From positions 9,484,001 through 9,548,000 of the forward strand of contig NC_088300.1 in assembly GCF_032854445.1 (NCBI RefSeq): a DNA stretch of 64,000 bases. The letters run 5' to 3'. The notes beneath the pieces were generated by a model, which had not been told where the DNA came from, ran no database searches, and saw nothing but the letters and a program-made list of their open reading frames with translations. This stretch comes from Liolophura sinensis (taxonomy: Eukaryota > Mollusca > Polyplacophora > Chitonida > Chitonidae). The translations under genes were made by a program, and so were the position numbers. This document shows, piece after piece, positions 49,801-61,800 of the stretch (within the stretch, counting starts at the first letter, position 1; each line of letters starts with the position of its first letter).

Positions 49801-52800
49801 TTACTGAAGTTCTGTTTAAAAGTTTTCTTTAGCTTTATGGACATCAGTAGGTGTTCCCTATCCAGTAGGATCATACATATTCATTGAAAACGTGCCAAGT
49901 TCTTGAACACTGCGTATTGTAGTGCAGTTGTGTTTATTTTATCCTCTTCACGTTAACAATAAAGATGACCTGTTGTACTTAGCTCATTACCATTATTTTA
50001 CCTGTGTAATTTACATGTATTTGCAGTTGTGGGTATTATATTCTGTTCAGTTTGGCAACAAGGATGACCTGTTGTACTTACCTTATTACCATCGTTTTAC
50101 CTCTGTAATTTACATGTATTTGCAATAGTGGTTATTGTATTTTGTTGACCTTGACAACAAAGACGATCCTTGCTGGACCTACATGTACATTATTACCATC
50201 ATTTTATCTTTGAACATTGTATTTTGTTGGCCTTCATTATTACCATATGTCCCTTTGGCAACAAAGATGACCTATTGTACTTTCCTTATTACCATCCATT
50301 CACCTGTATATTTTACCTGTGTTTTCAGTGACAAGAAGCTGCTGGAGGAGTATATAACAGGTGCCAGTGATGAGACGTCCACAGACAGCGGGACAGAGGA
50401 CGCCAGAGATCGCCAGGACTCCGTCCTCTCTGCTCACCTTGATGTCTTCAGACTTGATGATGTTGACCAGGTAAATTACACCATACATTCACACATTTAG
50501 TTATTCTGGAACATGTCATTAGACATGTTGATGAACACTCCAATCCTACTTGTGAACAACCCAATCCTTGTTATGTTTGTCAGGTAACTGTTGAAGGATA
50601 GAGGTTTATTCCAGATGCTTCTGATTTCCTCACCCATTATAAACCTAACCACTGTCATATTCATTAAAAAATTCTTCAGTACGGCATTAGGCCATGTTCA
50701 AAGAAATAAATGAATAATAGTTTGTGATATGAGTATACGTGAGTATTTGTATTTTAGGCTGTTCATGCTCTGATTTCATCCTCCGTTATCCTGAAGGTTG
50801 TGATGTAGGAGAAAAATTGTTAAGCACAGCAATAAACAACACTCAAGAAAATTGTTTGTGACATGAAAATTTTCATACTTATTTGTGATTTGAAAGGCAG
50901 ATGTTTCATGTAAAAGGCATGTGTAAGTACCATATATGATGTAACGTGCAAGTGGACAACACTTTGGGGCATATTTTCTGGGTGGCTGATACAATCTGAT
51001 GCTGATCTATTATATAACATAATCATCGTCCACTTTTCTCAGAGCCTTCAGATTCCTCAGTATGACAAGGCATCCACTGATACAGTGGTTACCGAGGATA
51101 CCAAACTACGACCAATCACAACTCTGGAAAGGCTGACCAAGACACACCCCATCTGGTTTTTAACAGACATTGGCCGGATGGGAGCTGTCCATTTGCTGAA
51201 GGACAGACAAGCTGGGGTATGGAAGTCTGTGTCAAATTCTCAACTATGTCTACTCAAGAGGCAACTGATTCCAAAGTCAAAGAAATACTTTTTGCCAGTT
51301 CTTCTCTACTTCTGTTTAGTATATCAAATTTCTATTTGGTTGATCTCAGATATAAATAGAATTATTTGTTTCAAAAATAAATACATTTAATGTACTCTAA
51401 TTATTTCATCACTCAACTTAATGCTTACATTTTGAATATGTAAAAGAAAAACTGAATATAACTATATGCTGTTTTACATGGGCCACTGCAGACTGTTTGT
51501 GGGGCAGTCAGTGCAAAAAAAGGCTGGCACACTTAACAAGATATAAATTAGAACACATTTTAATATTTGATTAGCCTTAGGGTGGAAATCTCTTTCCAGC
51601 ACACTACATTATGTTCTTACCTGAGGACTGTTTTTTATCCCCTCAGTGTGCAACGAAGAAGGCAGGTGCTTATTGCTCTTCAAGGTGAATACATTATCGA
51701 CCTTTGTCTGAATTACAGTTTTACCCGGTTTATTTTTTCAGTCTTTCATCGTGCGTCGGTCGAGCCAGAACAAATGGGCTTTGTCTGTACAGTTTCCACA
51801 GCGAGGTAATGCCAACATTGACCACTATCTGATAGAGGGAACGAGAAAAGGACTACGTTTGCAGGGTTCTAATCATTACTTCCCGGCGATCCCTAACCTG
51901 GTGTCTCATTACTGCGACAATTTGTAAGTGCATGGTGAAAAAACAATAGAAGTTTTGAGGCATTTTTACCACTGTCACAAAGGTCAATCTTGTAGAGTTT
52001 TTTTTTTTTTTTTGGTTACATCATGTAACTGTAGATGAGCTATTTATGACTTATCTTTACCACTAGTCTAGTAACTGTAAAAGAGTTGCTACATATATGT
52101 TATCAACTTGATCTAGGGCTGTGATTTAGAAAACTACTGTGGAAAGTTAACAAATCTTACAGGTTGGCAATATTGATATTTATATGTAGTAGCTTTATCA
52201 GACGTAGAGATTTTTGTTTTTCTTCCTTTGCCTGTAAATGTTATCCCTTGTATCAGTCACAGATTCAGATATGAGACTAGTCAGGTATGTCCTTACCAGT
52301 GACATGTACTCGTGTGTTGCAGAGATGAGCTGCCCCTACAACTTGTACTCCCTCCTGCCATACTAGCAGCCAAAACCCCACAGGAGCTCATGTCCCTCGC
52401 TCTATTGGGGCAAGGTAGGTACACAGTCAGCCCGGTTGTATTGGTGAAGTTAGTTAAATATGTATTAATATACAGGTAATGTGTCCTTTGTGCTATATGC
52501 ATTGTGATATGTAAGACTGTTGATGACCAGGTAATATGTCTTTACACAGTGTTTGTATATGAAACACTTTGTATGGAAGGTGGTATGAAAGAGAGTTGGA
52601 CTTGTATGGAAGGTGGTATGAAAGAGAGTTGGACTTGCATGGAAGGTGGTATGAAAGAGAGTTGGACTTGTATGGAAGGTGGTATGAAAGAGAGTTGGAC
52701 TTAGACATAGCCTATAAGCCTCATCCAGCGCAGAATTTCTGAAATAACGAGTCCCTGGTTTCCTCCCACCATAATGCTGGCCGCCATCATATAAGTGAAA

Positions 52801-55800
52801 TATTCTTGAGTACGTCATAAAAAACCAATCAATTCAAATGTATCCGCATCCAAAGCATGCCATATCTATAATGAATGACTAACATTGCAGTTACAGATGG
52901 TATTAATGTTGTTGTATAATTTTGTATCTTATATTTCTTATTTGCAGATTTTTGGACCTCTCCTTTGACAATACAAGCAGAGAAATTGGCCAAGTTACGC
53001 AGCCAAGGAATCATTCATCCTTCACCAAGTCATGGCCTACATAAGTCATGTAGTGAGCCAATCAGCATTAAGCAAAGCATGGACACCAGCAGAGTGATGA
53101 CCAATGAAATTCAGTGTAACACTATGCCATTTTATTCCACGGACAATTTTTCGACTTTCTTGGCTAATGGGAATGCTTCTTCTCATTGGAAGGATCTGCG
53201 TAACAATAATGACCCCCAGAGTGTGAACCTGCAGGAAATGAATGGGTCTTGCTCCAAAAGGTCATCTCCTAAAGAGTTGACTGGTAGTGACCATCAGGCT
53301 AATGTGGACCATCACATAGGGGGAAGTTGTGACAGGAAACACCTTAAACAACGGACATTTGAAACGACTACAGGCCCACCTTTTCAGGCAACTTTCACAC
53401 CAGTTTCCCGCAATGTATCACCTAAGATTTCTAACCAATCAGCAAAGTCGGCTTCCACACAGACGTCGCCCAAGGAAAAGCCACCCCCAGTTCCCAGTGA
53501 GGGCACAGCACTGTACGGCACAACAGCACTAGACTTCCTCACACCCCCTTACCCTGGGTACTATTCCAGTAACTTATCAGACAGAATGAGTGACTATTAC
53601 GATGTGTGGAAGAACACGGTTTCCACTCCTACCCCAGAGAGAAAGTCTGTAGACACTGGGTCGGGTAGGGCGCCCCCAGAGCAGTTGTATGACTTAGAGA
53701 AGCAGTTGAGCTCCATGGATCTCCTGGTGACAGGCAAACCCCCAGTTGGGCCCCAGCACACCACTGCAAGATTTGACAGGCACCATTTCGGCACCTCCCA
53801 GATAGAACAATCTAAACCACCCAGAGTGCGACCACCCCCACTCCCCACGGTGAGCAGGTTAAAATCATGCTCTATACCTTCTCTTACTGGGTTCAAAAGC
53901 CCTGTGTACTCCCAGCCTTTTGATGCGCTGTGTGATGGGCAGAGCAGTGGGTCATGTGACGACTTGCACATCTCGTCCCGACATACACCCTCAAAGAAAG
54001 GGCTGCGACGACAAAGATCTCTGCCCCCAAGATCTCTCCGTGAACGAAGACGGCTTCGTAGCCCTCAGTTAGCAAAGCTGGATCCCATCATATCTCCTCC
54101 TACCCTCACATCACGCTTCCTACCTGAATATCGAACATCTGATGCTGGACTGGACATTTCTCCTGAACAGAGGCCAGTAAGTAGCCCCAGCAGGCATGGG
54201 AACACACTTGAGGAGAGGCGAGCAGGAAAGAGCACATTTTATGTCACTTACCCAATTCCTGCCAAAAACCAAGGGAACAGAACTCCCGTGAATGGTGCAT
54301 CAAAGTGCTTTTCAGACTCTGCCATAGGCGAGAAGGCTTCAAAGGCCAGTTTCGAAGAGACCTGTTTTTTAATAGAGGATTTGGAGAATAGTGTGAAGAA
54401 CACGCCTCCTCCAACCTCTCCATCATTGAACAAGTTCCCTGTAGATAACTCAGCCATTAATCGACGCTCCTATTCTGACTCATCGACCGTGGAAGATTTG
54501 ATCTCCCACACTGCACCACAGTGTACAGTCAAGTCCCTCCAACCTTTGACTTTGAAAAATTTACAGCGGGTTTCAGAGTATGACAATTTAATGAACCCCT
54601 ACAGACCATCGTCAGTTCGGACAGCGAGTAGTATTGGTACAGTGTTTTGTAAGCCCTGGGACAGCTCTCCATGGCAAAATCTCCTCCAATCGGAAAGCCC
54701 TGTGCCAACAAATGGCTCTGCGTTACTAAAACTTCCAGTAGAAAGTTCTGTGCCTGAGAAAATTATTGCTTGGCAAGATGCCAATCAGGATTATGAAAAG
54801 TTGGCAGGGTGGGATGACCCGGTGACCCCTGGTACGGCTGATACTTTAGGGTCATCAACTTCCACCCTGACACAGGATGCAGATATCAATCCAATAGAGG
54901 GCAGCACCAGTACCCTCCACAATGCAGACACAGGTGGATGTTTGTGTAGACAGTCTTCATGTGAATTGTGCTGTGGTGGTCAACTTTCAAACAGGGCAGA
55001 GAGTAAGCAATCATGTGTCCATGGAGCCGAGCTTGGTGAGCAGTGTATAGATGACGGGGATGTAGTGGCTCTGCCGCTAGGCGCGTATGTCGACATGGAC
55101 GAGTGTTCAGATGATGATCTCCCTTTACCGAGCCAGGGAGGCGTTCAAGACGTCAGTCCTAGCTTTCAGGATAAATTAAAACCTTTCTTGTGTGAGTATT
55201 GAACAGATCAGGGTATATATCTGCACTGAGCGAAATTGAGATTTGTGATACTGTTATGTTTATCTACTTGAATAAATTAATATTGGTGAATTCTGGTCTT
55301 CCTGGGGCTCACTCTGGCTAATTTAGTTTAAGCAATTTGTTCTGGATGTAGCTACTCAGCTCCTGACGACAGAGGTAGAGGGGTCAAATCCAGCTACTGC
55401 TGGTTTGACTCTGGCTTTATGTCGGGAGGTTTGTCAGGTGAAGGGTAGTGACTCTTTCTGTGATCTCCACTAATAAATCTGACATTTATGACATAAATGT
55501 AAGTAAAAATTACTGAACATGGCATTCAGTGTCATTGTTGTAATCAGACTGCTATAGTCATTTGAATAATGTATGTGTGAGCATGGAAATGTGCTAGAAC
55601 TGGTTGCCTGATCTCAGTAAATCAATGATTTAGTCAGGTCCTGTTTTCTAGTCACCTCTGTATGTCTTATGAATTACCGGTTCCTCAAGTGTAATGTTTA
55701 TAGTTGCATCCAACCAGAAGCACTTAAAACCCAGAGACTTATTGTTAAAAATTGCAGTATTGTTTGAAGGCTGTAATGATCATTATGAAATTGACACAAA

Positions 55801-58800
55801 ATACAGAAAAATGGATGTCAATTTTTGGGGGGGGGGGTTGCCGTACAATGTTATAGCAATGTCGAGTGCTGTCATAAATATGAACTTTCCCTCTTTTGCA
55901 GCTCCCCCTAGATTACTCAGTATAAAATCAAGGAGAAAATACTCTGGGGTGAGGGTTAGAGAGTATATATACAGGTAAGAGTCTGGCTTTATAGTACTGG
56001 GTTGTATCTTCTGCACTTATTGTTGGCCTACTGCTCATGATCATCTTGTCAGGTTAGCTTGGAGTAAAGTGGTTACTGAATGGCTTGACCGAAGCATTTC
56101 CTACACTATGGTTCAAAGATAATCATGATTTTCCAGTCACATGCTTTGTTTACACCTTTATCGGTACATTTAAATGACCTCATTTTCATGAAGAAAATTA
56201 TATTATTACCTCTTTGCTTTTGTTTTTGAGAGATGAAGAAATGTTTAAACAGGCCATGTGGATCATATTAAACCCTCCACACCCTCACCTAAAAATAAAT
56301 AAATAAAATGCAATATTTTGGCAAGGGCTTTCTTGACAGGTTTTATGGGAGCCTTTGATTTCAGAATAGGTATTCTGTTTTAAAATAGTTTTATGTTAAT
56401 CATATTAGTGAATACCAGACGTTAATTTTTGCTTTAATTTCTGGATTGACTGAAATTGAATAAGCTCTGTATTGTATGTTTGTATTTGCCTTGTGTCAGT
56501 TATATTCTGTTCTTCAAATTTCCATCAATCACAGATCAGTGTTGAGGTAGGACGTGTTAAGTGGTTTTCTTTCCCTCTGATATTCATTTTCTTACCTTCA
56601 TTTCCCAAGAGCTCCACATATTACCTATGCACCCCATCTCTAGCAAGCTTTATTTTTTCAGATTCTGAACATGTATATTACCTCATGTGGCCTGTTTATA
56701 GATACTTTAAAAAGCATTGTTATATACAGTCTTTATACTCTATACAAGTAGAAAACCTAGGTTGTGTGTGTGCATGAAATCGTCTACATATGGTCTGATG
56801 GTATTGTAGGTAGGCCTATTTGAGAGGCTGTCGTTCACATTTATCTTATTTATTCGTCAGTTGCTATGGGATCGGAATGTGTCAAATTTCGAGTTGGCTG
56901 AATGGGATTATGTGATATATCTGTTTAGTTGCATTCATGTTTTTGTAGAGCTAAACATCAAACTGCATTGTGACTCAGTGTGATAAGGAGCATGAGTTTA
57001 GTTGATGTACAAAGTGCTTTTCTCCCCCATGTTCCAGACAAGTGTTTTCCCGTTGATCTATCCACAGACTGCGGGCATTTTAGTAGTATTGGTGGTAAAA
57101 CAGAACAATTATACTATGATGTTGTCCCCCAAATAAGTAAGACCTGTCAGAGTCCAGCATGTGTAGCTCATTTTAAACACCTGTGAATACTAGAAATTGT
57201 ATGATTACATGGAAATTTGTTTTTTCTGCCCATGAATCATTGAGTGTCTTGAGACTGACCTGATTTTATTTTAATAGCCTGTAGCCTACTGTAGCCTGAA
57301 TGAATGATTGACTAAAGTCAACTTCACACTCAAGATAACAAACATGTATATTATAAAATGTATACCCATCACATATAATTTCATTGGACGTAAATTTTGA
57401 TGATTGCCATGAGTTAGCTGTATCTACTTGATACATACCTGTGTGTATATTCAGTAGCGTCATTGGCTGTTCATTCAGTCAAATAAACAACATGTGATAA
57501 CAGTTTACATTAAAGATAAAGGTATAATTGTTGTGTGTACATTGAATATGCCCATACAATTGCCTTGTGCGAGTTTTACCCAAACTTCCTTCCCACCTAT
57601 TGCTGTGAAGAGAAATCGAAAACATTGGAGAGAAATATTACATGATGTTAACAGCAACATTTATGCATATGGTTTGCCATTCATAAATTAAAGGCGATGG
57701 ATTTAAGTTTTTCAGTACGCTCTGGTTGCTTAAACTACATATGTTAATGTACAAGGACAAAGCTCTCCATTCGTCATGTTTATCTCTTCCTTAAAGTAAA
57801 CCATTAGTCAATGTGTGACAGTTTTGTTGGGCAATATAAAGCTCACTTGTCAAACCTACAGCAGCTATTCACTCGCAGTGTATAAACTCAGATCATTGTA
57901 ATGACAGCAGAAACTTGTTGTACATTGTGTGTGTTTTATGTTTTGGATGCGACAGTTTAATTTGTTGGTGAGCAGTGATGGTATGTAGTTCATATTTTCT
58001 GATCTTTACAACAAAAAAGAGTAGCATGCATGTCATAGTGTGGACATTGCTCCTGAACTTCAGAATTTTGTTCTTCACTGTTTGCAGTATTTCCCAGGAT
58101 CAGAACACCACATTTGGCTGTACAATATCCAACTTTATTCAGTGTACCAAAGAGAGTAAAGAACAAAATCCACAGATAGTGATGAGAAATGTGAGTAATG
58201 AATGTCTGTCTTCATGGATATGATAGGATATGCAGTCAAGACTTTATAAATACATATACAGTACTGGACTGTCCAAGACTGGCTAGCAGGACTGGGTAAG
58301 GTGGGCATTTTGGTGCAAATGATTAATTTAGCACATGCCAGTTTGAGTTTATATTGTACATAGCCTTTCGTTGTGGTATTGTTTGGAAGTATTTTGTCAT
58401 ACATACATTTAGTTTTGCCTCGGTACCAGTCATTTTCATTACTAATTATTTCCTCCATAATCATGTAATATTTATAACAACTCCCTTTTGGCTGTTTCCA
58501 AAGTGTCTATATGCTCCAGGAGGGCCGGTATCATGGTGAATTATGAATAGAGCAGATTGAATCACATGGTTCAGCATCCCGGGGAATCGTCTTTTATGGC
58601 TGTTTCTACTGTGGGGTAACTCTGGCCAGTCGGCCTCTTATTTTCTACTCCAGCCAAGAGGCAGATAACGTGCAGGTTCAATTCCTGTCCCAGGCAGGCT
58701 GATTACTTATACCTCAGCTCTCATTGTTTGCTGTGACAGTAAGTGGTCCTTAGTGCTCATGGAAGTAAAATAAACCATGACCAGTACGAGTTCTCCCGTG

Positions 58801-61800
58801 CTATTACTGCAATGTCCTCCCCAGAATTCTGAAGGTCACAGCACTGTATACGTTTCCAGAGTAGCAATGTTGTGACAACTGGGAGGCAACAGTTAGGCAA
58901 CAGTTCATTTGCTGATATGACATTCTGACCTTTGAGCAGAGCAGAGCAGATCTGTCAAGTCTGACATAGGATGGTACACACAAGTATTAAAATGACAATT
59001 ATCCAAATGGTCAGACAATGACTTGAGATGCTCATACACTGTGTTTGTTTTCTGAGCTTATAGTCTGAGGTGTTGGGATTCTATCTACCTTGCCATAAAA
59101 TCACCTCTCAAAGAAAAGGTCAGTCCATTAATGTAATATAACACCGTGGTAATGGCGTAAGTGCACAATGGCTATTATTCCTTGTGGGACATCTGGATTG
59201 ACCTATTAAACACGTATTACACTTATTTACGAATGAAAACATTTTATTGAAAGCTTAGTTCCCCTGTGACATGGAAAATGATTGATGGTGTTAATCATTG
59301 CGGTTATTTAGGTTCGTCAGTTTATGAACGGTATCAAGAATTACCTGGTCAAGCATGGAGAAGGAGAACTGGAAGCTTTGATTGAGCTGGAAAGAGAAAA
59401 GGTAAGAACCAGTGGGGGGAATAATGTTGATGGTGTACTCAGTAAGACTGGCTGGTTTGAAATCATGATAAAGGATTAACATGTTGGTTAACAGAGAAAA
59501 TTAACATCATGATGTAAACCAGTGATCTATCCCTGTGAAATGTGCTGTTATTCTATAGCATGTCTCTAGCAGATGATCATGTAGGCAGAGTTTGTTAGAA
59601 TGAGATTTGATCCTGTCAGCATCAGCTAAGCACCTCTTTATGAAGTCAGTGTTTTTTTTTTTTTGGTTTTTTTTCTCGACCATTCAAATTTTTGAAATCC
59701 TTCAATGTGTGGTTTAACATGAGTCCTGGGTGTAAGGATACATGACACCAATGCTGGTTTAGGAAGCTAGGGAATAGGATGAGAGCGTCAAGATTTTGTA
59801 CATTTGTTGTTTGGATTATTACAATTGACAAAGTTAAACAGTATCTTACTCAGCCAATGTTTCAGTTGTTTTGGGATGTCTCAGCTGTTGCAGATTGCAC
59901 TTGTTTGTATAGAGATTGATTTTGTTCAAGTCTTAGGGGGAAAAAAATCGCTGAAACCTGTCTGTTTCCTGTTGCTTACAGCTGGAAGCTAATGAGATCC
60001 TGAACATAGACGCCATCATAGAAGGGGCCCTTCATAAGTGTGTCATTCATCCCCTAAAACATCACATCTACAAGCTGTTTGTGGAACAATATAACAGGAA
60101 TGGTAGTCTGAAACTCCTGTCAGATAACATCAAATATGCTCGCACCAAAACTACACAAGAGCTAGGCATTAAGGTAAGGAAGGAGAATGCCCAAGCGCTG
60201 CATCCTAACATGTTATAGGTTCTACGGCCATCATTGTATCGGTGACACTAACATTTAGCATGGTCACCATTAATAAATATTCCCAGTAATTGAACAACAG
60301 ATGTGATGTCACGCTAATGTCTGAGCAGCAGATTATGTTTCGAGAAGCCAGCTTGGGAGTTAGTGGTTTGAGTGGTGAAGAGTGATGACTTGTACCACCT
60401 GTGTGCACCTTTGTGTGGTGTACGATAGAGCGGGATTTGAACCCATGAACACAAGGCTCTAAAACATTCCAATATCCCACTGAGCCATGTGGGAAGATTA
60501 TACAATCTTCTGCTTTTAGACGAGTTGAAACGTTTGTTGTGACGCCAGTGCTCTGTTTAATCGGATAAAATTCCATGAGAGCGAGGAAGGCTTTGGTGCA
60601 GGAAATTTGTGTCTCCTTGTACCAATGACTTCTTCTTTGCACTAACATGACAAGCCTGGCAGCACAATAGTTGCACAAAGCAGGATTCAAAAGCAAAAAT
60701 GTCTTGTTTTCGATTTATGTGAAGGATATCCATTTAAACATGTTCCATAGAAATCTGGCCGGCCGCATTTACCAAGTTATTGTATTGTTATGCAGATAAG
60801 ACCACATAGATAAATTGTCAGTTGTTGAAAAGTAATGTACAATTATGGCACATGAACACCCCCCACCCCACCCACACACAAACCCCCCAAACCCCACCCC
60901 ACCCCCACCCCGCCTGTGCTTGGATGTCAAGTGGCATAGGCACAGATGCCAACTTCAGTGCAAGTGAAGTATGGGAAGGAATAAGGAGCAAGGGGAGATA
61001 AGTGGTCATATATAATGTAACATTAACTTCTGGAAATCTGGAATGTAAAGCAATGAGAAAAAGAAAGTCATATATACAGACTGTTAATGATGATTTATGA
61101 TACTAGTATCTGAATTCTTTAGTGAATTTTTTGGTGCAGATGGATGTTCATTCCACAATATTATTTAAAATACATGAGTTAAAATGACCTAAGGTGAAAT
61201 CACATGAAGTTTTCACAGTCTAGTGTGTATAAGTCCAAGATACCATGTGTTTTGTTTTCTGTCCAATTTACAGGCAGGTTTAGAAACCCCAACAGCAGTT
61301 TCTCTGGAGGTCATCAAGAATTATCTGCTCAAAATGCAGAAAGCATATTCGCCCTTGAAAAAGCTGGAGAACCTTCTGGGAGCCACATCATCAATATACC
61401 ACAGTGTAAGTAACCAAGACTTGACCACACAGTATGATTACTATTGGGAAAACACTCTTAGATATACGTTAGATACATGGACCGATACTTGTCTTTTCAG
61501 AGTTCAGTGTGCAATATGCTTGTGTTCTTAAGCCCGGTGGCAACTGAAGACTTTTAGGAAAATCACATTTAAAGAGACATAGAATGGATGAATGGATTAG
61601 CCGACACTGGAGATAGCATGTCTTGGCTTAAGCCCTACAGCCTTGGTCACACATGAATAAATCTGCCATACCTAAACTTTGGCTTAGGCTAGGCATAACC
61701 TGGACTTGCCTGTCTCTCATACCAGGCAGTCAGAAATGATTTTGTATCCCTTTAAATGAAGTAATGGTTTAGATACTATGTGTTTATTTGTTTTTCTGTT

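Larger units (their letters stand above)
52415..52947. other. Intron 5 with minisatellite and SINE
   Basis: A 533-bp intron. More than 40 percent is made up of the 33-bp array (52563-52704) and the SINE 3' end (52745-52838). Confidence 0.75.
60174..61273. other. Intron 10 with inverted SINE and C-rich tract
   Basis: Contains the minus-strand tRNA-like SINE (60320-60505) and a C/A-rich tract at 60858-60911 that on the minus strand is G/T-rich. No coding exon. Confidence 0.6.

Noticed and set aside
60430-60505. Functional tRNA on the minus strand
   Set aside because: The boxes are good but there is no acceptor stem, and a SINE body is attached. Treated as a tRNA-derived SINE.
60205-60696. 163-codon minus-strand frame
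   Set aside because: It covers the inverted SINE in intron 10; the translation has no recognisable protein.
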